The notes: generated by a model from the letters alone, not told the origin. A stretch of 12,676 nucleotides of DNA from CANQDT01 sp051878935 (GCA_051878935.1 JBJELB010000041.1:1-12676); one strand, 5' to 3'; shown: positions 1 to 7,130, numbered from the stretch's first letter. Program-made: numbers and translations.

Positions 1-50
1 GCTATAGAAATGGGGGCAAAGCTATTTATGGTTTTGACCCCAACATCATT
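1..50 (+). repeat. Left copy of a short intergenic element shared with the right end of the window
   Basis: Positions 32-50 read TTTTGACCCCAACATCATT. This is an exact 19-bp inverted match to 12623-12641. GCTATAG at 1-7 also recurs, as CTATAGC at 12648-12654. In this copy 24 bases separate the two blocks, against 6 in the right copy. The extra bases contain a degenerate echo (GCTATAGAAATGG, then GCTATTTATGG). A GGGG run (12-16) and the CCCC run (38-41) could pair in RNA. Both copies lie upstream of a transporter gene and in the same orientation relative to it. It could be a dispersed REP-like repeat, a remnant of a palindromic element, or a shared promoter/operator block. The sequence match is certain; the role is not. 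Confidence 0.7.
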
Positions 51-138
51 AAATTGAACCATTTTCATATTTTGGGAGATACTATATTGAATGTAGGACG
101 CTTCCGAAAAGAATATAAACAAAAGGAGAAACAACAAT

Positions 139-1557
139 ATGAGTTTGAATGATATCTTAAGCAGACTAAATGATGTCATGTACACCTATGTCTTGATTAT
201 CATGCTGGTAGGTGTGGGTGTTTATTTTACGATTCGCACAAGAGGAGTGCAGTTCCGGCTTCTGAAAGATGGGATTCGCTCCATGATAGACAAAACAGAT
301 GAGGGAAAAGATGGAGAGAAAAAAGTATCCTCTTTTCAGGCATTGATGATTTCTACTGCTTCCCGCGTAGGAACGGGAAATATTGCCGGCATTGCGACTG
401 CAATTGCAGCAGGAGGCTCCGGAGCGGTATTCTGGATGTGGGTGACAGCTTTCATCGGTGGAGCATCTGCCTTTATTGAAAGTACATTGGCGCAAGTTTA
501 TAAGGTACGTCAAAATGGACAATATCGTGGCGGGCCGTCTTACTATATGGAACATGCTCTGGGAAAACGTTGGATGGGTGTGCTGTTTTCGATTTTATTG
601 ATTATCTGTTTTGCATTTGGCTTTAACGGACTGCAGTCGTATAATATTTCTTCTACTCTCCAGTATTATATTGCAGATTATGGCAACACGAATTATCCTA
701 TGATCGTCGGGCTCGTGTTGGCAGCATTGACGGCAATGGTAATCTGGGGCGGTGTGCACCGAATTGGCTTTATTACATCAGTGATTGTACCGGTTATGGC
801 AGTGATTTATGTTCTGATGGGGCTGGTAACGATGGCTTTGCATATTACGGAGCTTCCGCATGTCTTTGCTGTTATTCTGGAAAATGCGTTTCAGGTACGG
901 GCGGTGACCGGCGGATTTGCCGGAAGTGCGGTTGTCATTGGTATTAAACGTGGTCTTTTTTCTAATGAGGCCGGTATGGGCAGTGCGCCGAATGCTTCTG
1001 CTTCTGCGGAGGTAGACCATCCGGTGAAGCAGGGGCTGGTACAGGTTATCTCTGTATTCATTGATACGATTCTGATCTGCTCAAGTACTGCCATGATGCT
1101 TCTGGTATCGGGAGTTGAAGGGAAGAGCGGTGTGATGGATGGTATCCCTTTTGTACAGGCAGCGATATCCAATAATGTTGGTACGTGGGGCATACACTTT
1201 ATCACACTTTCCATTTTTGCTTTTGCATTTAGCAGTATTATCGGAAACTACTATTATGCAGAATCGAATATCCTTTTTATCAAAAATAATAAAGTGTTGT
1301 TGCATCTGTTCCGTGCCGTTTGTGTTGTTGTTATCTATTTCGGTGCTCAGGCTGATTTCACCTTAGTGTGGAATATCGCGGATATCACGATGGGATGTAT
1401 GGCAATCGTAAATATCATTGCGATTTTCCTGCTGGGTAAAATCGCATTAAAAGTCCTTGGGCATTACGAAGAACAGAAAAAACAAGGGAAAGATCCGGTC
1501 TTTTATGAGGATGAGGCAGGACTGACCGGAACGGTCTGGACAAAGGATAATTTATAG
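139..1557 (+). CDS. Sodium:alanine/glycine symporter, AGCS family
   Basis: This is an inner-membrane secondary transporter that couples Na+ (or H+) influx to uptake of a small neutral amino acid such as alanine or glycine. It has 472 residues, normal for the family, with about ten hydrophobic segments. Family hallmarks are visible: GTGNIAG near residues 78-84, where the family has its conserved glycine-rich segment, and GLFSNEAGMGSAP at 272-284. The C-terminus is a short charged cytoplasmic tail. The start is supported by AAGGAG at 123-128, ten bases upstream. It is related to B. subtilis AlsT and E. coli YaaJ, and members differ in substrate (alanine, glycine, glutamine), so the exact amino acid cannot be read from sequence. 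The next gene, ptsG, starts 74 bp downstream on the same strand. The gap carries a dyad rather than a clear terminator, so co-transcription is possible but not shown. No glycine riboswitch is visible in the 138 bases upstream. Confidence 0.92.
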   Translation: MSLNDILSRLNDVMYTYVLIIMLVGVGVYFTIRTRGVQFRLLKDGIRSMIDKTDEGKDGEKKVSSFQALMISTASRVGTGNIAGIATAIAAGGSGAVFWMWVTAFIGGASAFIESTLAQVYKVRQNGQYRGGPSYYMEHALGKRWMGVLFSILLIICFAFGFNGLQSYNISSTLQYYIADYGNTNYPMIVGLVLAALTAMVIWGGVHRIGFITSVIVPVMAVIYVLMGLVTMALHITELPHVFAVILENAFQVRAVTGGFAGSAVVIGIKRGLFSNEAGMGSAPNASASAEVDHPVKQGLVQVISVFIDTILICSSTAMMLLVSGVEGKSGVMDGIPFVQAAISNNVGTWGIHFITLSIFAFAFSSIIGNYYYAESNILFIKNNKVLLHLFRAVCVVVIYFGAQADFTLVWNIADITMGCMAIVNIIAIFLLGKIALKVLGHYEEQKKQGKDPVFYEDEAGLTGTVWTKDNL

Positions 1558-1570
1558 GAATGAAGTATAT

Positions 1571-1622
1571 TCTTTCCTAATCCTGTAAACAATAGAGGTA
1601 TACTGCACAGGATTAGGAAGGA
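1571..1622 (+). promoter_or_regulatory. Large dyad overlapping the ptsG ribosome site; candidate operator or SD-masking hairpin
   Basis: Left arm TTCCTAATCCTGT (1574-1586) and right arm ACAGGATTAGGAA (1607-1619) are perfect 13-bp inverted repeats around a 20-base spacer. Pairing extends outward by T.G, C-G and T-A to 1571-1622. The right arm runs into AAGGAG (1618-1623), the ribosome site of ptsG (ATG at 1632). TATACT at 1599-1604 in the spacer resembles a sigma-A -10 box, but the hexamer 17 bp upstream (CCTAAT) is a poor -35. If that promoter is used, the arms would flank it as a DNA operator. If transcription enters from upstream, the RNA would fold over the ribosome site. No T-run follows, so it does not look like a terminator. 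It lacks the look of a GlcT-type antiterminator (RAT) site. Confidence 0.6.
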
Positions 1623-1631
1623 GTAGAGAAA

Positions 1632-3704
1632 ATGAAAGACAAAGTATTTGGTGTTCTCCAGCGCGTGGGAAGATCATTTATGCTTCCGATTGCGATTCTG
1701 CCGGTGGCAGGACTGCTGCTGGGAATCGGAAGTTCCTTTACGAATGAAACGATGCTGGAAACGTACGGTCTGACATGGATTATGGGACCGGGAACGATTC
1801 TGTATGCAATATTAGAAGTAATGAAAGAGGCAGGGGACATTATATTTGCGAACCTGCCTATTCTATTTGCACTCGGTGTTGCGATTGGTATGGCGAAGAG
1901 AGAAAAAGAAGTGGCAGCGTTGGCTGCAACGATTGCCTTTTTTGTCATGCACGCATCCATCAGTGCCATGATTACGATTCATGGTGGGGAGGATATCCTG
2001 TTACGTGGTGCAGTTACATCTGTATGTGGTATCTCATCCCTGCAAATGGGAGTCTTTGGCGGCATTATAGTCGGTTTGGGTGTGGCTGCCCTGCATAACC
2101 GATTCTATAAAATTGAATTTCCGCAGGTGTTGTCCTTTTTTGGAGGAACACGTTTTGTGCCGATTATCTCTGCATTGGTATATGTAGGGGTAGGTATTTT
2201 GATGTATTATATCTGGCCGGTCGTGCAATCTGTGATTTATGCTGTGGGAGATGTCGTGCTGCGCTCCGGATATGCCGGAACCTGGGTATACGGTTTTATG
2301 GAACGATTACTGATTCCGTTTGGTTTGCATCATGTATTCTACCTCCCGTTTTGGCAGACGGCGCTCGGCGGTACGATGGAGATTCAGGGTGCAGTGGTCG
2401 AAGGTGCTCAGAATATCTATTTTGCCCAGCTGGCAGATCCGACGGTACAACAGTTTTCTGTTTCGGCAACGAGATTCATGTCCGGTAAGTTCCCATTGAT
2501 GATTTTCGGTTTACCGGGTGCTGCCCTGGCAATGTATAAAACGGCCAGACCGGAGAAGCGAAAGGAGGCAGGCGGTCTGTTATTGTCGGCTGCGTTGACT
2601 TCCATGCTGACCGGTATCACGGAGCCTTTGGAATTTACGTTTATCTTTGTGGCACCTTTATTGTATGGAATCCACTGTGTTATGGCGGGTTTTGCTTTTA
2701 TGCTGATGCATGTTTTTAACGTAGGAGTCGGTATGACATTCTCCGGTGGATTCATCGATTTGTTCCTGTTTGGTATCTTACAGGGTAATGGCAAAACTCA
2801 TTGGATTTGGATTATCGTAGTGGGTATTGTATATTTCATTGTGTACTATTTATTGTTCCGTTTCCTGATTATGAAGCTGAATCTGAAAACTCCCGGACGG
2901 GAGGATGCAGAAGGAGTAAAACTGTACCACAGAAGCGATGTGGAAGCACGCAGACAAGAAGACAGTACTGCAGGACAGGAGATGGTGGATGATAACTTAT
3001 CGCAGGTCATTTGCCGGGGACTGGGTGGAAAACATAACATATCCGATGTAGATTGTTGTGCAACCAGACTGCGGTGTACGGTGCACAAGGCAGAATTCGT
3101 GGATGATGCGCTGCTTCGTTCAACAGGAGCATCCGGTGTCGTTCATAAAGGAAACGGTGTTCAGATTATTTATGGACCTCGTGTTACTGTAATCAAATCG
3201 AATTTGGAAGCCTATCTGGAAACCGCGCCTGATACGGAGCTGATTGTGATTTCCAGTCCGGTTACCGGGACGGCAGCAGAACTTGCCACCGCACCGGATG
3301 AAGCATTTGCGGAAAAAATGATGGGAGATGGTGTGGTTGTCACACCGGAAGAAGCTGTTGTCCGTGCACCGGAAGACGGCATGATTACGATGATCTTTGA
3401 TACGAAGCATGCCATGGGCTTTCAGACCAATACCGGAGTATCCTTATTGTTTCATATGGGCATTGATACCGTACAGCTGCAGGGCAAGGGATTTCGAATC
3501 CTTGTAGAAAAAGGACAGAAGGTAAAAAAAGGTGTGCCTTTGATGGAACTGGATCTGGATTATTTGAAGGAGCATGCGACTTCGCTCGTATCTCCGATTG
3601 TTTGTACCGATCTGGAAGAGGGACAGAGCATTCGTTTGTTAGCTACCGGCAGAGTGAAAGCCGGAAATCCGTTATTTGTGATTGAGGAGGACGTCAATAG
3701 ATGA
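1632..3704 (+). CDS. ptsG: PTS sugar transporter EIICBA, glucose superfamily (glucose, GlcNAc or alpha-glucoside)
   Basis: This membrane permease takes up a hexose or related sugar and phosphorylates it during transport. The 690 residues are arranged as IIC membrane domain (about 1-425), a polar linker, IIB (about 455-530) and a Crr-type IIA (about 545-690). This matches B. subtilis PtsG in length and domain order. IIC shows the family segment GITEPLEFTF. IIB has DVDCCATRLR with the phospho-cysteine at Cys476; the adjacent Cys475 is an extra cysteine. IIA has TKHAMGF (His593) and LLFHMGIDTV (His608). The 15-residue spacing equals that of Crr His75 and His90, so His608 is the phospho-acceptor. 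The start has AAGGAG at 1618-1623. The stop codon overlaps the HPr start (ATGA), implying translational coupling. Substrate within the glucose/GlcNAc/maltose group is not decided by these motifs, so the ptsG symbol rests on architecture and operon order. Confidence 0.9.
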   Translation: MKDKVFGVLQRVGRSFMLPIAILPVAGLLLGIGSSFTNETMLETYGLTWIMGPGTILYAILEVMKEAGDIIFANLPILFALGVAIGMAKREKEVAALAATIAFFVMHASISAMITIHGGEDILLRGAVTSVCGISSLQMGVFGGIIVGLGVAALHNRFYKIEFPQVLSFFGGTRFVPIISALVYVGVGILMYYIWPVVQSVIYAVGDVVLRSGYAGTWVYGFMERLLIPFGLHHVFYLPFWQTALGGTMEIQGAVVEGAQNIYFAQLADPTVQQFSVSATRFMSGKFPLMIFGLPGAALAMYKTARPEKRKEAGGLLLSAALTSMLTGITEPLEFTFIFVAPLLYGIHCVMAGFAFMLMHVFNVGVGMTFSGGFIDLFLFGILQGNGKTHWIWIIVVGIVYFIVYYLLFRFLIMKLNLKTPGREDAEGVKLYHRSDVEARRQEDSTAGQEMVDDNLSQVICRGLGGKHNISDVDCCATRLRCTVHKAEFVDDALLRSTGASGVVHKGNGVQIIYGPRVTVIKSNLEAYLETAPDTELIVISSPVTGTAAELATAPDEAFAEKMMGDGVVVTPEEAVVRAPEDGMITMIFDTKHAMGFQTNTGVSLLFHMGIDTVQLQGKGFRILVEKGQKVKKGVPLMELDLDYLKEHATSLVSPIVCTDLEEGQSIRLLATGRVKAGNPLFVIEEDVNR

Positions 3705-3958
3705 TATCATTTAACTATACAATAACAGATCCGGTTGGGATGCATGCCAGACCGGCCGGTTTACTTGCAAAAGAAGTGAAAAAATACGAATCAACCGTAA
3801 CATTGAGCAAGGATGGGAAGACCTGTGATGCACAGAAACTAATGATGGTGATGAGTCTGGGCATCAAATGTGGCGATACGGTAACGGTGGAGATCACCGG
3901 ACCGGATGAGCAACGCGCCGGCACGGAGCTGGAGGCATTTTTTAAAGTGAATTTTTAA
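3701..3958 (+). CDS. ptsH: Phosphocarrier protein HPr lacking the regulatory Ser46 (Lys46)
   Basis: This small cytoplasmic carrier accepts phosphate from enzyme I and hands it to EIIA. At 85 residues it is the usual HPr size. The active-site segment GMHARPA is intact, with His15, Arg17 and Pro18. The segment that in Firmicutes HPr reads roughly K-S-I-M-G-V-M-S-L-G reads Q-K-L-M-M-V-M-S-L-G here, with no gap, so position 46 is Lys (codon AAA, 3836-3838) instead of the serine phosphorylated by HPr kinase/phosphorylase. The flanking Met48, Met51 and Leu53 surface is retained. The gene starts inside the ptsG stop codon with AGGAGG at 3685-3690, so it is coupled to the permease, and enzyme I begins 16 bases after its stop. 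Known family biology says P-Ser46-HPr is the CcpA corepressor. From that I infer that this HPr does transport phosphorylation but not catabolite repression. Confidence 0.93.
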   Translation: MISFNYTITDPVGMHARPAGLLAKEVKKYESTVTLSKDGKTCDAQKLMMVMSLGIKCGDTVTVEITGPDEQRAGTELEAFFKVNF

Positions 3959-3974
3959 GAAACGGGGTGATGGA

Positions 3975-5585
3975 ATGGATACCTGTACCGGGAAATCCAT
4001 ATTTAAGGGAATTGCGATTGGCCGTATTCTTTTTTACCAGAAGGGCGAGCAGACGGTGGAACGTGTACGGATCATTGATGTGGAAGCGGAGATAAAGCGA
4101 TATGAAGCAGCAAGAGAAAAAGCGATTGAACAGGTTATGGGCTTGTACCGCAAAGCGGTAAAGGAAGTTGGGGAAGTGAATGCTGCAGTGTTTGAAGTGC
4201 ATGCCATGATGCTGGAAGATGATGATTATGTGGATTCCATCATCAATATTATCAAAAACCAACAAGTGAATGCGGAGTTTGCGGTAGCGACGACAGGGGA
4301 CAATTTTTCTAGCATGTTTGAGAATATGCATGATGAATACTTCAGTGCCAGAGCGGTCGATGTCAAAGATATATCAGAACGTCTGGTAAATATCCTAAGC
4401 GGAAGAGATGCAGAGCAGGAGATCAGTAAGGAGCCGGTTATCATTGTTGCAGAGGATCTTGCTCCGAGTGAAACGGTACAGATGGATAAAGAGAAGCTGC
4501 TGGCGTTTGTGACACATCTGGGTTCTTCAAATTCCCATACTGCCATATTGGCGAGAATGATGAATATCCCGGCATTGATTGGGGTTGATATCAAGAAGGA
4601 ATGGAACGGAAAAATGGCGATTGTCGATGGATACAATGGAACACTCTATGTAAATCCGGAGGAGTCGCTGCTGGAGGAATTCCGGGAGCGTAAGGAAGAA
4701 GAGCAGCATGCCAGAGAATTGCTGCAAACCTTAAAAGGAAAAGAAGATATCACGACAGACGGACGCAGGATTCGTCTCTACGCCAACATTGGGACGGTAT
4801 CGGATGTGGCATCGGTACTGGCAAATGATGCGGCGGGGATCGGGCTGTTCCGAAGTGAATTTTTGTATTTGGAATCCGATGATTATCCGGACGAAGAGAT
4901 GCAGTTTCAGGTCTATAAAAGTGTAGCTGAGAACATGGCGGGGAAAAAAGTGATTATCCGGACACTGGATATCGGGGCAGATAAACAGGTTGATTATTTT
5001 GGATTGGGATATGAAGAGAATCCGGCGATGGGGTATCGTGCCATTCGTATCTGCCTGGATCAGCCGGATATTTTCCGAACACAGCTTCGTGCTATTCTCC
5101 GTGCCAGTGCCTATGGAAACCTTGCTGTTATGTATCCGATGATCATTTCGGTGGATGAAGTGCGTCAGGCAAAAGAGATGGTATTTACGATACAGCAGGA
5201 ACTGGAAGAAAAAGGAATTGCCTACGGAAATATGGAACAGGGAGTTATGATAGAAACACCGGCGGCAGTCATGATCAGTGAAGATCTGGCAAAGGAAGTA
5301 GACTTTTTCAGTATCGGAACCAATGATCTGACCCAGTATACGCTGGCGATTGACCGCCAGAATATGAAACTGGATGCCATTTATGATCCGCATCATCCGG
5401 CGATTTTGCGTATGATACAGATGACGATTGAAAATGGTCATAAGCATGGTTGTTGGGTAGGTATCTGCGGAGAATTGGGAGCTGATATGGAACTGACCAG
5501 AACATTTTTGGATATGGGTATCGATGAGCTGTCAGTATCGCCGTCGTTTATTCTGCCGATTCGTAAGATGATACGGGAAACTTGA
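3975..5585 (+). CDS. ptsI: PTS enzyme I (phosphoenolpyruvate-protein phosphotransferase)
   Basis: This cytoplasmic enzyme takes phosphate from PEP onto its own histidine and passes it to HPr. The N-terminal swivelling and HPr-binding part (about 1-225) contains GSSNSHTAILAR with phospho-acceptor His188 (E. coli His189). The C-terminal PEP-binding barrel (about 245-536) shows GIGLFRSEFLY, IIRTLDIGADK, IGTNDLTQYTLAIDR and GICGELGAD with catalytic Cys498 (E. coli Cys502). All key residues are present. The protein is 536 residues against about 570-575 in E. coli and B. subtilis. It stops soon after the SVSPSFILPIR segment and lacks the usual last helices, roughly 35 residues, which may be normal in its lineage. 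The start is supported by GGGGTGA at 3964-3970. It is the last PTS gene, followed by a hairpin terminator at 5596-5625. Confidence 0.96.
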   Translation: MDTCTGKSIFKGIAIGRILFYQKGEQTVERVRIIDVEAEIKRYEAAREKAIEQVMGLYRKAVKEVGEVNAAVFEVHAMMLEDDDYVDSIINIIKNQQVNAEFAVATTGDNFSSMFENMHDEYFSARAVDVKDISERLVNILSGRDAEQEISKEPVIIVAEDLAPSETVQMDKEKLLAFVTHLGSSNSHTAILARMMNIPALIGVDIKKEWNGKMAIVDGYNGTLYVNPEESLLEEFRERKEEEQHARELLQTLKGKEDITTDGRRIRLYANIGTVSDVASVLANDAAGIGLFRSEFLYLESDDYPDEEMQFQVYKSVAENMAGKKVIIRTLDIGADKQVDYFGLGYEENPAMGYRAIRICLDQPDIFRTQLRAILRASAYGNLAVMYPMIISVDEVRQAKEMVFTIQQELEEKGIAYGNMEQGVMIETPAAVMISEDLAKEVDFFSIGTNDLTQYTLAIDRQNMKLDAIYDPHHPAILRMIQMTIENGHKHGCWVGICGELGADMELTRTFLDMGIDELSVSPSFILPIRKMIRET

Positions 5586-5595
5586 TTTTTCCCGG

Positions 5596-5630
5596 AAAAG
5601 ACCAGCGTTTTATCGTTGGTCTTTTAAAAA
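5596..5630 (+). terminator. Hairpin terminator after enzyme I
   Basis: AAAAGACCAGCG (5596-5607) pairs with CGTTGGTCTTTT (5614-5625) around loop TTTTAT. The stem is 12 bp with one G.T pair, and the 3' arm ends in a T-run followed by an A/T-rich stretch. It lies 11 bases after the enzyme I stop and is a good fit to a rho-independent terminator of the PTS operon. Only 27 bases separate it from the next gene. Confidence 0.8.
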
Positions 5631-5652
5631 TTAAAAAAAGTGAGGGTTTATT

Positions 5653-6084
5653 ATGAATGAAGATTCGAGAAAACTGCTGGAAGAATGTACGTCCGGCTGT
5701 ACGATGGCTGTGGAGAGCATGAAACAGGTTGGGGAATATGTCCAGGATGATACGTTAGGAGAACTATTTGAAAAGTATCGGGAAGAACATGAGAGGATCT
5801 GGCAAGAAGCGAATGATATGCTTGGGGAAGCGGGAGAAGAAGAGAAGGAGCCGGGCAGGATGGCTTCGGCCTTTTCCTGGCTGACGGCCGAGATGAAATT
5901 AATGATGCGAGATGACAATCATCAAATTGCAAAACTGATGATGAATGGTTGTAATATGGGAATCCAGTCCATAAGTGAGCATCTGAATGATTATGTAGCT
6001 GCCTCGGATGAGGCAAGGAGAATTGCAAAGCAATTAATAAGAATTGAGGAAGAATTCATGAAAAATCTGCGGGAGTTTTTGTAG
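5653..6084 (+). CDS. Small all-helical protein, possible ferritin-like bundle, function unknown
   Basis: This is a 143-residue soluble protein with no signal peptide or membrane segment. The sequence predicts about four amphipathic helices (roughly residues 3-29, 33-58, 65-85 with 88-113, and 115-141) joined by short acidic turns. It is rich in Glu and Met. Cys12 and Cys16 form a CxxxC near the N-terminus. Acidic and His residues that could suit a metal-binding four-helix bundle include Glu21, Glu44/Glu45/His46 and the C-terminal EEEF stretch, but I cannot assign a diiron site with confidence. It vaguely resembles ferritin-like DUF families found in Clostridia. The start has GTGAGGG just upstream, after the enzyme I terminator, with no space for a separate promoter between. 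Its 3' end overlaps the convergent YitT gene by 29 bp. That it is a real gene is likely from its placement, ribosome site and typical composition; its function is not recognised. Confidence 0.75.
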   Translation: MNEDSRKLLEECTSGCTMAVESMKQVGEYVQDDTLGELFEKYREEHERIWQEANDMLGEAGEEEKEPGRMASAFSWLTAEMKLMMRDDNHQIAKLMMNGCNMGIQSISEHLNDYVAASDEARRIAKQLIRIEEEFMKNLREFL

Positions 6085-6946
6085 AAGGAGATGGACGAAA
6101 TCCGTTGCCAAAGACTTCGCTGGTTTCTGTCAGCATGACAAAGGCATCGGGATCTGCAGAATAGATGCAGCTCTGGATACGAAAGGTTTCAGAACCGGAA
6201 CAGGCGCAAAGCAACACCGAACGCTCTGTTCCGGTATAGCTGCCGCGTGCCTGGATGACAGTGGAACCGCGTCCGCTGGTCTGGGCAATCCGGAAGGCAA
6301 CGGTATCCGCTTTGGTGGTAATAATAATGGCAAGCTTGCAGGCTCCAATACCGTACATAATCTTATCAATCATAACAGAAGTTACGAAGGCATTGATGAG
6401 ACCGTAAAGGACTGCATCGATACTTCCAAAAACCGGCCATCCCAACAGAATGATGATGAAGTCAAATGTCATGGTTAATGCACCGATAGATAGCGTGGGA
6501 CGCTTCGTGCGGATAGACATGGTCAGAAGGTCTATGCCGCCGGAGGAGGAACCGTGCAGGAAGAAAAAAGCGAGGCCTGCTCCCATAAAGATGCCGGAAT
6601 ACATTGCGGCCAGCAGAGGGGAACCCTCATAGGATTTGGTCATAGGAAAAATCACATCCAGAAAAATGGTATTGAACAGCATAGAACGGGCGGTTTTTAG
6701 CAGAAAGCGTCGTCCGACGATGCGATAGCTGATAAAAACGAGCGGAATGTTGAGCAGGAGCGTCATGGTTCCAATGGGAGCGTTCCAGAGGTAGTTGGCG
6801 ATGAGGGAGAGACCGGAGATACCTCCCAAGGCAAAATGATGTAATTTGGCAAAAGTATAGATGCCGATGGAATAGAGTAAACTGCCAATGATGTCGTAGA
6901 GCAGATCCAGGAGCATGATGTGACAGGTTCTTTTTTGTGCTGGCAT
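6056..6946 (-). CDS. YitT family membrane protein with C-terminal DUF2179 domain
   Basis: This is a polytopic membrane protein of unknown biochemical function from the widespread Firmicutes YitT (DUF161/DUF2179) family. It has 296 residues, close to the family norm. About six hydrophobic segments fill residues 8-220. GGISGLSLI in the first part and GSSSGGIDLL in the middle correspond to the glycine-rich motifs of the two repeated halves. The soluble C-terminal DUF2179 domain (about 225-283) runs from GRGSTVIQARGSYTG through SADPDAFVMLTET to EVFGNGF, followed by a 13-residue polar tail. The start is supported by GGAGG (complement of CCTCC, 6954-6958) seven bases upstream. It is convergent with the small helical gene, sharing 29 bp at the 3' ends, and divergent from the fucosidase gene. 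No functional tie to either neighbour is evident. Confidence 0.92.
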   Translation of the reverse strand: MPAQKRTCHIMLLDLLYDIIGSLLYSIGIYTFAKLHHFALGGISGLSLIANYLWNAPIGTMTLLLNIPLVFISYRIVGRRFLLKTARSMLFNTIFLDVIFPMTKSYEGSPLLAAMYSGIFMGAGLAFFFLHGSSSGGIDLLTMSIRTKRPTLSIGALTMTFDFIIILLGWPVFGSIDAVLYGLINAFVTSVMIDKIMYGIGACKLAIIITTKADTVAFRIAQTSGRGSTVIQARGSYTGTERSVLLCACSGSETFRIQSCIYSADPDAFVMLTETSEVFGNGFRPSPSTKTPADFS

Positions 6947-7130
6947 GACATAACCTCCGTTATCAAAAATATGTTTTGATTATTCTGTGCGAAATGAAAA
7001 AGAAGTATTCCCATAAGTGGATTAGTAATTTGCGACATGAAGAAGAAAAAGATGTCATGAGTGTGGATGGTTTTTATTTTTGAAATAAGATATGATAAAA
7101 GATATTAAGAAAAAGAGAAGGAGGACTCGT
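6947..7130. promoter_or_regulatory. Divergent intergenic region between yitT-family and fucosidase genes
   Basis: This 184-bp A/T-rich gap must hold promoters for both outward-facing genes. TATGAT at 7091-7096 is a fair -10 for the rightward gene and would start transcription about 28 bases before the translation start, but I see no good -35 17 bp upstream. A small inverted repeat, GACAT...ATGTC around a purine-rich spacer (about 7033-7056), could be a weak operator. I found no match to the catabolite-responsive (cre) consensus. The leftward promoter could not be pinned down. Confidence 0.35.
7119..7124 (+). promoter_or_regulatory. Ribosome binding site that sets the fucosidase start
   Basis: AGGAGG lies six bases before ATG 7131. 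The in-frame upstream ATG at 7092 has no comparable site and would put 13 extra, mostly basic residues ahead of an already complete signal peptide. The 7131 start is therefore preferred. Confidence 0.85.

Noticed and set aside
1558..1631. GlcT/LicT-type antiterminator (RAT) plus terminator upstream of ptsG
   Set aside because: The dyad has no following T-run and its arms do not resemble the RAT consensus.
4731..5447. Long minus-strand open frame (238 codons) opposite enzyme I
   Set aside because: It is antisense to a fully conserved ptsI reading frame, has no ribosome site, and is rich in His, Ile and Arg as expected for a shadow frame.
7092..7130. Upstream in-frame ATG as the fucosidase start
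   Set aside because: It lacks a ribosome site; ATG 7131 has AGGAGG at ideal spacing and begins a canonical signal peptide.
6947..7130. cre (CcpA) site controlling the fucosidase gene
   Set aside because: No sequence in the gap fits the cre consensus well enough to report.
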